From the NCBI RefSeq assembly GCF_000379465.1, contig NZ_KB905383.1:180-64179 (forward strand): a stretch of 64,000 nucleotides of DNA, in the 5' to 3' direction. The position numbers and the translations under genes are program-made. The stretch's first letter is position 1, and each line of letters starts with the position of its first letter. Under the pieces are notes generated by a model. That model was not told the origin of the DNA. It ran no database searches and saw nothing but the letters and a program-made list of their open reading frames with translations. The stretch is from Sciscionella marina DSM 45152 (GTDB lineage: Bacteria > Actinomycetota > Actinomycetes > Mycobacteriales > Pseudonocardiaceae). This document shows, piece after piece, positions 42,993 through 52,856 of this stretch.

Positions 42993-44444
42993 GTGTCAGG
43001 ACCACGATCAACGTCGCAGCGCGCGCAGCAGAACGCGGTAGCCGAGCTGACCCGGATCTCCGGGGTAGCCGACTCGCTCGCCGCGCGGTTCCACGAGGCC
43101 GGCTTCGATCTGTACCTGGTCGGCGGCAGTGTGCGCGACGCCCTGCTCGGCCGGCTCGGGACAGACCTCGACTTCACCACGAACGCCCGCCCCGCGGACA
43201 TCAAACGGCTGCTCTCCGGCTGGGGGGACGCCGTGTGGGACACCGGGATCGCGTTCGGCACGGTCGGCGCGAGCAAGGAGGGCAAGACCTGTGAGGTGAC
43301 CACCTTCCGGGCGGACAGCTACGACAAGATCAGCCGCAATCCCGAGGTCACCTTCGGCGACTCGCTCGAAGAAGACCTCGTCCGGCGCGACTTCACCGTC
43401 AACGCGATGGCAGTCGATTTGTCGACAAAGAAATTCATCGACCCGCTTGATGGCCTGACCCAGCTGCTCGCCGGTGAACTGGACACACCGGCCACACCGG
43501 AGCAGTCCTTCTCCGACGACCCGCTGCGCATGCTGCGGGCCGCCCGGTTCGTCTCCCAGCTGCGCCTGGCCCCGGCGGACCGCGTGGTCACCGCGATGAC
43601 CGGGATGGCCGAGCAGATCACCCGGATCACCGCCGAGCGCGTGCAGGTGGAGATCTCGAAGCTGCTCTGCGGATCCGCCCCGCGCCCGGCGATCGAGCTG
43701 CTGGTGCACACCGGGCTCGCCGAGCACGTGCTGCCCGAAGTGCCCGCGATGCGGCTGGCCATCGACGAGCACCACCAGCACAAGGACGTCTACCAACACT
43801 CGCTGACCGTGCTCGAGCAGGCCATCGACCTCGAGGAGAAGGACAGCGAGCCCGATCTGACGCTGCGGCTGGCCGCGCTGCTGCACGACATCGGCAAGCC
43901 CAAGACCCGCCGCTTCGAGTCCGGCGGCGGAGTCAGCTTCCACCATCACGAGGTCGTCGGCGCCAAGATGACCCGTACCCGGCTGCGCGCCCTGCGGTAC
44001 TCGAAGGAGATCGTCTCCGATGTGAGCCAGCTGGTGTTCCTGCATCTGCGGTTCCACGGCTACGGAACCGGGGAGTGGACCGACTCCGCCGTGCGCCGCT
44101 ACGTCACCGACGCGGGCCACCTGTTGCCGCGGCTGCACAAGCTCGTGCGCGCCGACTGCACCACCCGCAACCGCCGCCGGGCGCTCGCGCTGCAGCGCAC
44201 CTACGACGACCTCGAGGCCCGGATCGCGCGCATCGGTGAGGAAGAAGACCTCGCCAAGGTCCGGCCCGATCTGGACGGCAACGAGATCATGCGGCTGCTC
44301 GGCATCTCCGCGGGGCCGATGGTGGGTAAGGCGTGGAAACACCTCAAGGAGCTCCGCCTCGAATCCGGGCCGCTCGAGCACGAGGACGCGGTCGCCGCAC
44401 TGCTCGACTGGGCCCGCGAGCAAGGCCTGAACCCACCGTCCTGA
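42993..44444 (+). CDS. pcnA: CCA tRNA nucleotidyltransferase
   Basis: A 483-residue class II nucleotidyltransferase that adds or repairs the 3' CCA of tRNAs. The catalytic head has [13 protein letters not shown] and the DxD of GTDLDFTT; the neck/body follow, and an HD domain ([11 protein letters not shown]) sits at about 290-310. Of the two tRNA genes in the window, tRNA-Gly encodes CCA and tRNA-Ser does not, so the enzyme is needed. The GTG start at 42993 is divergent from the nudix gene. The stop opens repeat copy H. Confidence 0.95.
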   Translation: MSGPRSTSQRAQQNAVAELTRISGVADSLAARFHEAGFDLYLVGGSVRDALLGRLGTDLDFTTNARPADIKRLLSGWGDAVWDTGIAFGTVGASKEGKTCEVTTFRADSYDKISRNPEVTFGDSLEEDLVRRDFTVNAMAVDLSTKKFIDPLDGLTQLLAGELDTPATPEQSFSDDPLRMLRAARFVSQLRLAPADRVVTAMTGMAEQITRITAERVQVEISKLLCGSAPRPAIELLVHTGLAEHVLPEVPAMRLAIDEHHQHKDVYQHSLTVLEQAIDLEEKDSEPDLTLRLAALLHDIGKPKTRRFESGGGVSFHHHEVVGAKMTRTRLRALRYSKEIVSDVSQLVFLHLRFHGYGTGEWTDSAVRRYVTDAGHLLPRLHKLVRADCTTRNRRRALALQRTYDDLEARIARIGEEEDLAKVRPDLDGNEIMRLLGISAGPMVGKAWKHLKELRLESGPLEHEDAVAALLDWAREQGLNPPS

Positions 44445-44505
44445 ACAGGCAAAACGACGGTCGTGCGCGGTTGTGTTGGCTAGAACCAACATTTCCGCGC
44501 ACAAC
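44442..44505 (+). repeat. Palindromic 3'-end repeat, copy H (internal-loop variant)
   Basis: The leading module starts at the pcnA stop (TGAACAGGCAAAACGACGG). The left arm is 44462-44481, the loop AG, and the right arm 44484-44505 with the TTTCC variant, giving an internal loop opposite GTTGT. There is no T-run. About 200 gene-free bases follow before yqgE. Confidence 0.85.
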
Positions 44506-44704
44506 GGGAACACCAGCGGGCCCGTGCTCGTTGTACCCTGCGGCAGGCACGTCACCGTGTCCCCCGGGCCCACTAGAGAAGAGCCTTCGTGGAATACCGT
44601 CCGGCTGGAACCACGTCGTGCCACGCCGCCGAGAGGCGACCGGACGTGCCTGCCCCTGATCAACCGGTTTCCGGATCCCAGGCCTGTCAGTCGATAATGC
44701 GATC

Positions 44705-45286
44705 ATGGACGGCGTGCATGTCGAACCCACGGTGGAGCCCGGCACCCTGCTCGTTGCGGCACCGACACTGACCGAGGACAACTTCCGGCGCACCGTCGTC
44801 TACGTCATCGATCATCGAGATTCGGGCACCCTCGGCGTCGTGCTCAACCGGCCGAGTGAGATCGCCGTGCACGATGTGCTGCCCAGCTGGGGACCTCACG
44901 TCAGCCGCCCGCAGGCAGTGTTCGTCGGCGGACCGGTCGAGCAGAAGACCGCGATCTGTCTCGCCGCGCTGCACACCGGTGAGGATCCCGAGGAAGTGAG
45001 CGGAGTCATCGGGGTGCGCGGCCCGGTCGCGCTGGTGGACCTGGACACCGATCCGGACTCGATCGCTCCGCGGACCCGTGGCATGCGGGTGTTCGTCGGC
45101 TACGCGGGATGGGACTCCGGCCAGCTCGACCGCGAGATCGAACGCGAGGACTGGATGGTGTTCCCCGCGCTGCCGCACGACGTGATGACCCCGGCGAACG
45201 CGGACCTGTGGGGACGGGTACTCCGCCGCCAGGGCATGCCGACCGCGCTACTGGCGACCCATCCGGTGGACACGGCGCGGAACTGA
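44705..45286 (+). CDS. YqgE/AlgH family protein (DUF179)
   Basis: A 193-residue DUF179 protein with the family pattern PGTLLVAAPTL-TEDNFRRTVVYVIDH, GTLGVVLNRPSEI, VFVGGPVEQ and VFVGYAGWDSGQLDREIERE. Function is not established in the family; proposals include transcription-linked roles. It is near leuS in many Actinobacteria. It starts at ATG 44705 with no strong ribosome site, so a short leader or leaderless mRNA is possible. A hairpin (45333-45349) follows. Confidence 0.92.
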   Translation: MDGVHVEPTVEPGTLLVAAPTLTEDNFRRTVVYVIDHRDSGTLGVVLNRPSEIAVHDVLPSWGPHVSRPQAVFVGGPVEQKTAICLAALHTGEDPEEVSGVIGVRGPVALVDLDTDPDSIAPRTRGMRVFVGYAGWDSGQLDREIEREDWMVFPALPHDVMTPANADLWGRVLRRQGMPTALLATHPVDTARN

Positions 45287-45332
45287 GGGGGCGTCCGTGA
45301 TCCTCCGCCGTCGCAGGCAGGGGCTCGTCAGC

Positions 45333-45349
45333 AACGGCGCTGCGCCGTT
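45333..45349. terminator. Small hairpin after yqgE
   Basis: AACGGCGC T GCGCCGTT has perfect 8-base arms around one base, 46 bases after yqgE and between it and the convergent SdpI-like gene. There is no T-run; termination is inferred from position. Confidence 0.45.
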
Positions 45350-45424
45350 GAAGCCCGGACGTTGAAAGCCCAGCGGGAGGAGGACAACGCCCACCGTGCC
45401 CGCCGGCACTCGAGGCCATGACGC

Positions 45425-45853
45425 CTAGTTGCCGCTGAGCACCGAGCACCCGTCGGCGCCACCGCCACACAGGCAACCGGCGCACGGGCTCGAGGTGGCC
45501 ACGGGAACCGAAACCGCCGCGGCCGCGCGGTGCCCGAGCAGTCCGCCTGCCGCCGCGATCGCCAGTGCCCCGACCACGGCGATGACCAGCACCGTCAGCA
45601 CGGCCCCCACGCTCGGCAGCGCCAGACCGAAGATCCCGCCGACCGCCGCGATCGCTCCGCCGATCAGCCAGGGCATCCCGGCGACCCGGTTGGCCAGGCG
45701 GAACGCCTCCTCGCTGCGCTGGGCCTCCGCGGTACGCACCCCGCCGCGGCGCAGCGTGCCGCGCAGTCCGGCGATCCCGGAGACGACGAGGGGACTCGCG
45801 AACAGGAGCCCCAGCACGAGAGCGAAAACGCGCAGCCAGATCGGAACGGTCAC
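45425..45853 (-). CDS. SdpI-like membrane protein with a Cys-rich tail
   Basis: A 142-residue protein with about four membrane helices (IWLRVFALVLGLLFA; then after EEAFRLANRVAGMP, LIGGAIAAVGGIFGLALP; VGAVLTVLVIAVVGALAIAA). The segment RSEEAFRLANRVAGMPWLIGG resembles SdpI/YfhL-type immunity-like proteins. The C-terminus adds a Cys/Gly-rich end, CAGCLCGGGADGCSVLSGN, with four cysteines, not typical for that family. The start is GTG 45853. It is convergent with yqgE and divergent from leuS. The role is unknown. Confidence 0.6.
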   Translation of the reverse strand: MTVPIWLRVFALVLGLLFASPLVVSGIAGLRGTLRRGGVRTAEAQRSEEAFRLANRVAGMPWLIGGAIAAVGGIFGLALPSVGAVLTVLVIAVVGALAIAAAGGLLGHRAAAAVSVPVATSSPCAGCLCGGGADGCSVLSGN

Positions 45854-45875
45854 CCCTCGAGGATAGTTGGCCGGA

Positions 45876-45904
45876 TTTCCGGCTTTCCGCACGTGGGGTA
45901 ACCT
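45876..45904 (+). promoter_or_regulatory. Candidate leuS promoter
   Basis: TTTCCG (45876-45881) and TAACCT (45899-45904) are separated by 17 bases, a reasonable sigma-A promoter. It predicts a start near 45910, just ahead of the leader peptide at 45913, so the leader peptide would be translated from a leaderless or very short-leader RNA. Confidence 0.5.
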
Positions 45905-45912
45905 CGAGTGAT

Positions 45913-45942
45913 ATGAGCACCATGCGGTTGCTGCTTAGCTAG
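45913..45942 (+). CDS. leuS leader peptide (MSTMRLLLS)
   Basis: A nine-codon frame ATG-AGC-ACC-ATG-CGG-TTG-CTG-CTT-AGC-TAG with three adjacent Leu codons just before its stop. It lies 98 bases before leuS and is followed at once by two hairpins, the second terminator-like. This is the classical layout of ribosome-mediated attenuation, with Leu-tRNA shortage causing stalling on TTG-CTG-CTT. It is too short to find by similarity; support is layout only. Confidence 0.7.
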   Translation: MSTMRLLLS

Positions 45943-46012
45943 CCGCATCGGCGAACAGCGACCGCCGATGCGGCCATCCCCTCACGTCCGCCAGTGGACG
46001 GAGGGGATTTCT
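45942..46012 (+). promoter_or_regulatory. leuS attenuator-like hairpins
   Basis: Hairpin 1 has perfect 12-base arms GCCGCATCGGCG (45942-45953) and its complement (45963-45974). Hairpin 2 pairs ATCCCCTC (45976-45983) with GAGGGGAT (46001-46008), then CGTCC with GGACG, with a bulged A, and is followed by TTCTTG, so it is terminator-like. The left arm of hairpin 1 begins at the leader-peptide stop and would be covered by a stalled ribosome. A clear alternative antiterminator pairing was not found by eye. Confidence 0.65.
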
Positions 46013-46039
46013 TGTGAGAAGGCGCCGAAGGGATTTGTG

Positions 46040-48892
46040 ATGAGCGAGGACCGTACCGAGGAAGCACCCGCCTACCGGTACACCGCGAGCCTTGCCGGTG
46101 AGATCGAAACGCGCTGGCAGGAGAACTGGGAGAGCGAGGGCACCTTCCACGCGCCGAACCCGGAGGGTTCGCTCGCCACGGGTGCGCCCGTTCCCGAGGA
46201 CAAGCTCTTCGTGCAGGACATGTTCCCCTACCCGTCCGGGGCCGGGCTGCATGTCGGGCACCCGCTCGGGTTCATCGGTACCGATGTGTTCGCCCGCTAC
46301 CACCGGATGACCGGGCGCAATGTGCTGCACACCATGGGTTTCGACGCCTTCGGCCTGCCCGCTGAGCAATACGCGGCGCAGACCGGTCAGCACCCGCGCA
46401 CCACCACCGAGAACAACATCGCGACCTATCTGCGCCAGATCCGCAGGCTCGGGCTCGGGCACGATGAGCGCAGGCGGATCTCCACGATCGACCCGGAGTA
46501 CTACCGCTGGACCCAGTGGATCTTCCTGCAGATCTTCAACTCCTACTACGACACCGAGCAGGACAGGGCCCGCCCGATCAGTGCGCTGATCGAGCAGTTC
46601 GAGAGCGGCGAACGGGTCGCCGAGGACGGGCGCGCCTGGAGTGCGCTCTCCGCCGCCGAACGGCGTGCCCTGCTGAATTCCTACCGGCTGGTCTACATCT
46701 CCGACGCCCCGGTGAACTGGGCCCCGGGCCTGGGCACCGTGGTGGCCAACGAAGAGGTCACCGCGGATGGGCGCAGCGAGCGCGGCAACTTCCCGGTGTT
46801 CCGCAAGAACCTGCGGCAGTGGACGATGCGGATCACCGCCTACGCCGACCGGCTCATCGACGACCTGGCGCTGCTCGACTGGTCCGACCAGGTCAAGACC
46901 ATGCAGCGGAACTGGATCGGCCGTTCGCACGGTTCCCATGTCCGGTTCGCCGCTGGGGAGCGGACGATCGAGGTGTTCACCACCCGGCCGGACACCATCT
47001 TCGGCACCAGCTACCTGGTGCTGGCCCCCGAACACGAGCTGGTCGACGAACTTGTCGCGGACGCATGGCCGGACGGCACCGCTTCGGTATGGACCGGTGG
47101 CGCCGCCGATCCGCGTACCGCAGTCGCCGAGTACCGCGCCGCGACCGCGCGCAAGTCCGACCTGGACCGCCAGGAGAACAAGGACAAGACCGGGGTGTTC
47201 ATCGGCTCCTACGCGCGCAACCCGGTCAACGGGCGACCGCTTCCGGTGTTCGTCGCCGACTACGTGCTCACCGGATACGGCACCGGAGCGGTGATGGGCG
47301 TGCCCGGCGAGGACCAGCGTGACTGGGACTTCGCCAGCGCCTTCGGGCTCGAGATCATGCGCACCATCGCACCGCCCGAGGACTTCGAAGGCGAGGCGTA
47401 CACCGGGGAAGGACCGATGATCAACTCGGCCGATCCCGAGCTGGGCATCGATCTCAACGGCAAGCCGAAGGACGAGGCGATCGCCGAGATCATCGCCTGG
47501 CTGGAAACCAACGGGCACGGCAGCGGAACCGTGCAGTACAAGCTGCGCGACTGGCTGTTCGCCCGGCAGCGGTACTGGGGCGAGCCGTTCCCGATCGTCT
47601 ACGACGAGAACGACCTTCCGGTCGCGCTGCCCGAGGACCAACTGCCGGTCGAGCTGCCCGAGGTCGAGGACTACTCCCCGCGCACCTTCGACCCCGAGGA
47701 CGCGGACTCCGAGCCCTCGCCGCCGCTTTCCCGCGCCACGGACTGGATGTACGTCACTCTCGACCTCGGTGACGGGCCCAAGCAGTACCGCAGGGACACC
47801 AACGTCATGCCCAACTGGGCCGGCTCCTGCTGGTATCACCTGCGCTACACGGACCCGGCGAACGAGCAGGCCTTCTGCGACCCGCGCAACGAGCAATACT
47901 GGCTCGGCCCGCGCACGAGCGAGCACGGCGCGAACGATCCCGGCGGGGTGGACCTCTACATCGGCGGGATGGAGCACGCCGTGCTGCACCTGCTCTACGC
48001 CCGCTTCTGGCAGAAGGTGCTCTTCGACCTCGGCCACGTCTCGGCACACGAGCCGTACCGCAGGCTGTTCAACCAGGGCTACATCCAGGCCTACGCCTAC
48101 ACCGACAGCCGTGGCCAGTACGTGCCAGCCGACGAGGTCACCGAGTCCGATGGCAAGTTCTTCCACAACGGCGCGGAAGTACGGCGCGAGTACGGCAAGA
48201 TGGGCAAGAGCCTGAAGAACGTCGTCACCCCGGACGAGATGTGCGCCGACTACGGCGCGGACACCTTCCGCTTCTACGAGATGGCCATGGGCCCGCTCGA
48301 AGCCTCCCGGCCGTGGGCGACCAAGGACGTCGTCGGCGCGCACCGGTTCCTACAGCGGCTGTGGCGCAACGTCGTCGACGAGCAGAGCGGCAAGCACCGG
48401 GTCAGCGAGCAGCCGGCCACCGAGGAGGACCGCAAGGCACTACACCGCGCGATCGCCGGGGTGCACGAGGACTACGCGAACATGCGGTTCAACACCGCGG
48501 GCGCCAAGCTCATCGAGCTCAACAACCACATCACCAAGGTGTACGCCAAGACCGAGGCCACCCCGCGTGAGCTCGTGGAACCACTGGTGCTCATGCTCGC
48601 GCCCGTGTGCCCGCACATCGCCGAGGAACTGTGGGCGATCCTCGGCAAGGACGGCTCGCTCGCGCACGGCCCGTTCCCCGCGGCCGATCCCGCCTACCTG
48701 GTCGACGAAACCGTGGAATACCCCGTTCAGGTGCGCGGCAAGGTCCGCTCCCGGATCATCGTGCCCAGCGAGGCGGGCGAGGACGAAGTGCGCGCCGCAG
48801 CGCTCGCCGACGAGAAGATCGCCGCCTGCCTGGACGGCGAACCACGCAAGGTCATCGTGGTCCCGGGACGCCTCGTGAACGTCGTCCCGTAG
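46040..48892 (+). CDS. leuS: Leucyl-tRNA synthetase
   Basis: A 950-residue class I synthetase that charges tRNA-Leu. The HIGH-type motif is HVGH ([13 protein letters not shown], about 68-80). The CP1 editing domain shows [12 protein letters not shown] and [15 protein letters not shown], and the KMSKS motif is KMGKS ([10 protein letters not shown]). The start at ATG 46040 has AAGGGA 6 bases upstream; the frame extends through the attenuator to 45968 and was not used. The leader region suggests control by leucine supply. It ends just before repeat copy K. Confidence 0.97.
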   Translation: MSEDRTEEAPAYRYTASLAGEIETRWQENWESEGTFHAPNPEGSLATGAPVPEDKLFVQDMFPYPSGAGLHVGHPLGFIGTDVFARYHRMTGRNVLHTMGFDAFGLPAEQYAAQTGQHPRTTTENNIATYLRQIRRLGLGHDERRRISTIDPEYYRWTQWIFLQIFNSYYDTEQDRARPISALIEQFESGERVAEDGRAWSALSAAERRALLNSYRLVYISDAPVNWAPGLGTVVANEEVTADGRSERGNFPVFRKNLRQWTMRITAYADRLIDDLALLDWSDQVKTMQRNWIGRSHGSHVRFAAGERTIEVFTTRPDTIFGTSYLVLAPEHELVDELVADAWPDGTASVWTGGAADPRTAVAEYRAATARKSDLDRQENKDKTGVFIGSYARNPVNGRPLPVFVADYVLTGYGTGAVMGVPGEDQRDWDFASAFGLEIMRTIAPPEDFEGEAYTGEGPMINSADPELGIDLNGKPKDEAIAEIIAWLETNGHGSGTVQYKLRDWLFARQRYWGEPFPIVYDENDLPVALPEDQLPVELPEVEDYSPRTFDPEDADSEPSPPLSRATDWMYVTLDLGDGPKQYRRDTNVMPNWAGSCWYHLRYTDPANEQAFCDPRNEQYWLGPRTSEHGANDPGGVDLYIGGMEHAVLHLLYARFWQKVLFDLGHVSAHEPYRRLFNQGYIQAYAYTDSRGQYVPADEVTESDGKFFHNGAEVRREYGKMGKSLKNVVTPDEMCADYGADTFRFYEMAMGPLEASRPWATKDVVGAHRFLQRLWRNVVDEQSGKHRVSEQPATEEDRKALHRAIAGVHEDYANMRFNTAGAKLIELNNHITKVYAKTEATPRELVEPLVLMLAPVCPHIAEELWAILGKDGSLAHGPFPAADPAYLVDETVEYPVQVRGKVRSRIIVPSEAGEDEVRAAALADEKIAACLDGEPRKVIVVPGRLVNVVP

Positions 48893-48937
48893 CCGTCCTC
48901 ACCCGATCAGCGGTTGATCCGGACAAACTAGACGAAA

Positions 48938-49005
48938 CCCCTCGTGAGCGATTGTGTTGGTTAGAACCAACACTTTCACTCACGAGGGGTCGTTTTGCCA
49001 GCTCA
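48938..49005. repeat. Palindromic 3'-end repeat, copy K (bidirectional, internal-loop variant)
   Basis: Arms of 25 bases (48938-48962, 48965-48989), outer stem CCCCTCGTGAG perfectly paired, inner part with a TTTC/ATTG mismatch loop. The leading module is on the reverse strand (TGAGCTGGCAAAACGACC, with TGA at 49003-49005), though the DUF3151 stop is further upstream. TTTT lies near the outer stem on the forward side. It separates the convergent leuS and DUF3151 genes. Confidence 0.85.
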
Positions 49006-49037
49006 GAGACTTGTGGATTAGCTGTATGCTGCAGCTT

Positions 49038-49448
49038 TCACAGGTCGAGTTCGATGAGTGCTTCAGGGTCGCAGTCGGCGAGCAGTTCGCGGCAGCGGTC
49101 GTATTCGTGGATCTCGTCGATCCGCTGGGCGGCCCTGGCGAGGGCACCGACCGCGCGCAGGAATCCGCGGTTCGGTTCGTGTGACCAGGGCACCGGGCCG
49201 AAGCCCTTCCACCCGGAGCCGCGCAACTGGTCGAGTCCACGGTGATAGCCGGTACGCGCATAGGCGTACGCGGCCACCACGTCACCGCGTTCGAGCGCCC
49301 CTTCGGCGAGCTGCGCCCAGGCCGCGCTGAAGTCCGGGTACGCGGCCACCACGGCGGCAGGGTCCTCACCGCCGGCAAGGCGCGCCGTCGGCTCCTCGCG
49401 CGCGGGGAGCAGGGTCGGGTCCGGTCCGAGCAGGTTGCCGTGTGTCAT
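49038..49448 (-). CDS. DUF3151 family protein
   Basis: A 136-residue actinobacterial protein of unknown function, usually beside fba. It is recognised by MTHGNLLGPDPTLLP, LAEGALERGDVVAAYAYARTGYHRGLD and PNRGFLRAVGALARAAQRIDE. The helical, TPR-like pattern suggests a protein-interaction role. It has no signal peptide. It starts at 49448, downstream of fba on the same strand. Confidence 0.88.
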   Translation of the reverse strand: MTHGNLLGPDPTLLPAREEPTARLAGGEDPAAVVAAYPDFSAAWAQLAEGALERGDVVAAYAYARTGYHRGLDQLRGSGWKGFGPVPWSHEPNRGFLRAVGALARAAQRIDEIHEYDRCRELLADCDPEALIELDL

Positions 49449-49472
49449 ACCGGCAATCCTGCCCCAACCGGA

Positions 49473-49553
49473 TCACAGCAGAGCCAGCAGCCCGCTGCAC
49501 ACCCCGAGCAGGAGCAGCACGACGACCACAGCGCCGACGAACCGCTTCGACAT
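49473..49553 (-). CDS. Possible 26-residue single-helix membrane peptide
   Basis: The frame reads MSKRFVGAVVVVLLLLGVCS then GLLALL, a short basic start followed by one membrane helix. It is 15 bases after the fba stop and upstream of DUF3151, so it could be expressed from the fba transcript. No good ribosome site is seen (the preceding bases are TACACCG), and an ATG also exists at 49556. Support is the clean hydrophobic pattern and the clear spacing only. Confidence 0.35.
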   Translation of the reverse strand: MSKRFVGAVVVVLLLLGVCSGLLALL

Positions 49554-49568
49554 CATCGGTGTACGCGC

Positions 49569-50603
<1,035 letters not shown>

Positions 50604-50740
50604 TTCGAACGTCCTCCTCGGGCGGCCGACAGTGTCTTCAAGATGGGTCTTTTGGCCAGATCGTACCCGGAGGCCCAGCGCATCGACCCAGGGTCAAAGT
50701 CCACTGGCGAACAGCTACGTGACCGAGATAACGTGTGAGT

Positions 50741-51001
50741 ATGACCATAGCGCGCCTCAATGGCGAGGTACTCGCCGAAAGCTCCGAAACCCTTGTGCTG
50801 GACGGGAAGCATTACTTCCCACGCAGGTCCGTCCGGTCCGGCTACTTCCGTCCGATTCGCTCCGACGAGAACGGCGCAAGCCACTATGCCGTGACGATCG
50901 ACGGCAATACGACCGAGTGCGCCGAGCTCTATGGCAAGGTTCCCGATCCCCGGCTCGCCGACCACGTTCTGTTCAGCGGTCCCGTGGAGATCGAAGACTG
51001 A
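50741..51001 (+). CDS. DUF427 family protein (short)
   Basis: An 86-residue protein matching DUF427: MTIARLNGEVLAESSETLVL, then DGKHYFPRRSVRSGYFRPI (the HYFP motif). The family usually has about 90-95 residues with a conserved PWKG and YPDP segment. The part after FRPI is altered here (SHYAVTIDGNTTECAELYGK) and PWKG is absent. It therefore looks diverged but not broken. Start at ATG 50741; GTG 50735 is possible. It is convergent with the LLM oxidoreductase, ending 3 bases from it. Confidence 0.65.
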   Translation: MTIARLNGEVLAESSETLVLDGKHYFPRRSVRSGYFRPIRSDENGASHYAVTIDGNTTECAELYGKVPDPRLADHVLFSGPVEIED

Positions 51002-51004
51002 ACG

Positions 51005-51847
51005 TCACAGCGCTGTCAACGCCGGTGCGAGCGCGCGATAGGCGGATCGCGGCTCGCCGTCCCCGGTCAGCACCTGCACGGCGACCTGATCGGCTCCCGC
51101 GTCGAGGTGCGCACGCACTCGCCGGGTGATCGCTTCCTCGCCGCCCCAGACGACGAGCGCATCGATGAGCCGGTCGCTGCCCCCTTCGGCGAAGTCCTGT
51201 TCACCGAATCCGAACCTGCGGAAGTTCGCCACGTAGTTCTCCAGTCCCAGATACGGCACCACACGTTTGCGCGCGATGGCTCGCGCGGTAGCGGGATCGG
51301 TCTCCAGCACCACCTTCTGCTCGGGCGCCAGCAACGGCCCCGCGCCGAGGATCTCGCGCGCTGCCGCCGTGTGTTCCGGCACGACCAGATACGGGTGTGC
51401 TCCCGCAGTACGCCGGGCTGCGAGTTCGAGCATGCGCGGGCCGAGCGCGGCCAGTACGAGCTGGGCCGCGGGAATATCGGTGAGCTTGTCCAGGTATTCG
51501 CCGATCGCCGTCTTCGGTGTCGAATATCCCTGTCCGGTATTGCGTTCCCGGTGCCCCGCCCCGATACCGAGCAGTAACCGATCCCGGTACGGACTCGCGT
51601 GGAAGGCGGAAATCAGTTCGGCTGGCGACTCGGTCCAGATGTTCACGATCCCTGTGGCGAACACGAATTCCTTGGTAGCACCCAGAATCGGCTCGGCAAT
51701 CCCGAGATCGGCCTGCGCGACGCTCGCCCACAGCGCGCCGTAGCCGAGCTGTTCGAGCTCGGCAGCCAGATCCGGTAGCTCCGCTCCGTACGCGGCGAGC
51801 TCCGGCCAGGGCGCGAAAACTCCCACACGTTCGATAGCTGGTGTCAT
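51005..51847 (-). CDS. LLM-class F420-dependent oxidoreductase (copy 1)
   Basis: A 280-residue luciferase-like TIM-barrel protein that probably uses coenzyme F420 or FMN. It includes RVGVFAPWPELAAYG, ELEQLGYGALWASVA, ATGIVNIWTESPAEL, LLLGIGAGHRERN and AALGPRMLELAARR. The start is ATG 51847; the longer frame to 52060 overlaps the divergent aldo/keto reductase. It shares the promoter region with that reductase and is a paralog of the gene at 52853-53710. Substrate unknown. Confidence 0.87.
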   Translation of the reverse strand: MTPAIERVGVFAPWPELAAYGAELPDLAAELEQLGYGALWASVAQADLGIAEPILGATKEFVFATGIVNIWTESPAELISAFHASPYRDRLLLGIGAGHRERNTGQGYSTPKTAIGEYLDKLTDIPAAQLVLAALGPRMLELAARRTAGAHPYLVVPEHTAAAREILGAGPLLAPEQKVVLETDPATARAIARKRVVPYLGLENYVANFRRFGFGEQDFAEGGSDRLIDALVVWGGEEAITRRVRAHLDAGADQVAVQVLTGDGEPRSAYRALAPALTAL

Positions 51848-51920
51848 ACCGCGCACAACGCCGGCCTGCGGCCCGCTATTTCCCGCGACCATATCCTGGA
51901 CCCGGTGTAGGTTGGTGGAT

Positions 51921-52856
51921 ATGGCGCTTATACCACGCACCGATCTCGACGTATTTCCACTCAACCTCGGGGGAAATGTTTTCGGCTGGACTGCGGACCG
52001 GGAGCAGTCCTTCGCGGTACTGGACGCATTCCTGGAAGCGGGCGGCAACTTCATCGACACCGCCGACGTCTATTCCGCGTGGGTGGACGGGCACAGTGGT
52101 GGGGAATCCGAAACCGTACTCGGCGAATGGTTCGCGAGCCGGGGAAACCGGGACAAGGTCATCCTCGCGACCAAGGTCGGCATGCTCGAGGGCCGCCACG
52201 GACTCGGCAAGGTGAACATCCACGCCGCAGTCGAGGATTCCTTGCGGCGACTGCGAACCGACTACATCGACCTGTACTACGCGCACTGGGACGACGAACA
52301 GTCCCCGCAGGAGGAAACCCTTTCCGCGTTCGACGAACTCGTGCGCGCGGGTAAAGTCCGGCACATCGCCGCATCGAATTTCACTCCGGATCGGCTGAAT
52401 TCCGCACTCGATATTTCTGAACGCGATGGATTGGCCAGGTATGTGGCGCTGCAGCCGCATTACAACATGGTCGAGCGCGTCGATTACGAATCCGGTCTCG
52501 CGGACATCGCCGCGGAACGGGAACTCGCCGTATTCCCGTATTTCGCACTCGCCGCTGGATTCCTCACCGGAAAACACCGCAAGGGCGGAACGTCCAGTGC
52601 GCAGCGCCGGGTGGAAAGGGTGCGCAAATACGACGACGAGCGCGGCAACAAGGTGCTCGACGCACTCGGCGAGGTCGCCGCGGAACACGGCTGCACGCCG
52701 ACCGCGATCGCACTCGCCTGGTTGCGCGCTCAGCCGGCGATCCTGGCGCCGATCGCGAGTGCGCGCAACCTCGAGCAGTTACCCGAACTGTTGCGCAGCA
52801 CCCGGATCACGCTGACCGAGGCCCAGCTCGACCAGTTGACGAAGGCGTCCGCCTAG
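51921..52856 (+). CDS. Aldo/keto reductase
   Basis: A 311-residue NADPH-dependent (beta/alpha)8 reductase with the catalytic tetrad D46, Y51 (FIDTADVYSAW), K85 (ILATKVG) and H122 (YYAHWDD). The cofactor tail-binding region near APIASARNLEQL is present. It resembles the Mg-dependent-chelatase-like/YajO AKR group. The start at ATG 51921 has a weak ribosome site; TTG 51912 is in frame. Its stop overlaps that of the following convergent LLM gene across a shared CTAG. Confidence 0.9.
   Translation: MALIPRTDLDVFPLNLGGNVFGWTADREQSFAVLDAFLEAGGNFIDTADVYSAWVDGHSGGESETVLGEWFASRGNRDKVILATKVGMLEGRHGLGKVNIHAAVEDSLRRLRTDYIDLYYAHWDDEQSPQEETLSAFDELVRAGKVRHIAASNFTPDRLNSALDISERDGLARYVALQPHYNMVERVDYESGLADIAAERELAVFPYFALAAGFLTGKHRKGGTSSAQRRVERVRKYDDERGNKVLDALGEVAAEHGCTPTAIALAWLRAQPAILAPIASARNLEQLPELLRSTRITLTEAQLDQLTKASA

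Noticed and set aside
45935-48343. 802-residue open frame antisense to leuS
   Set aside because: Complement of leuS; no motif, no start context.
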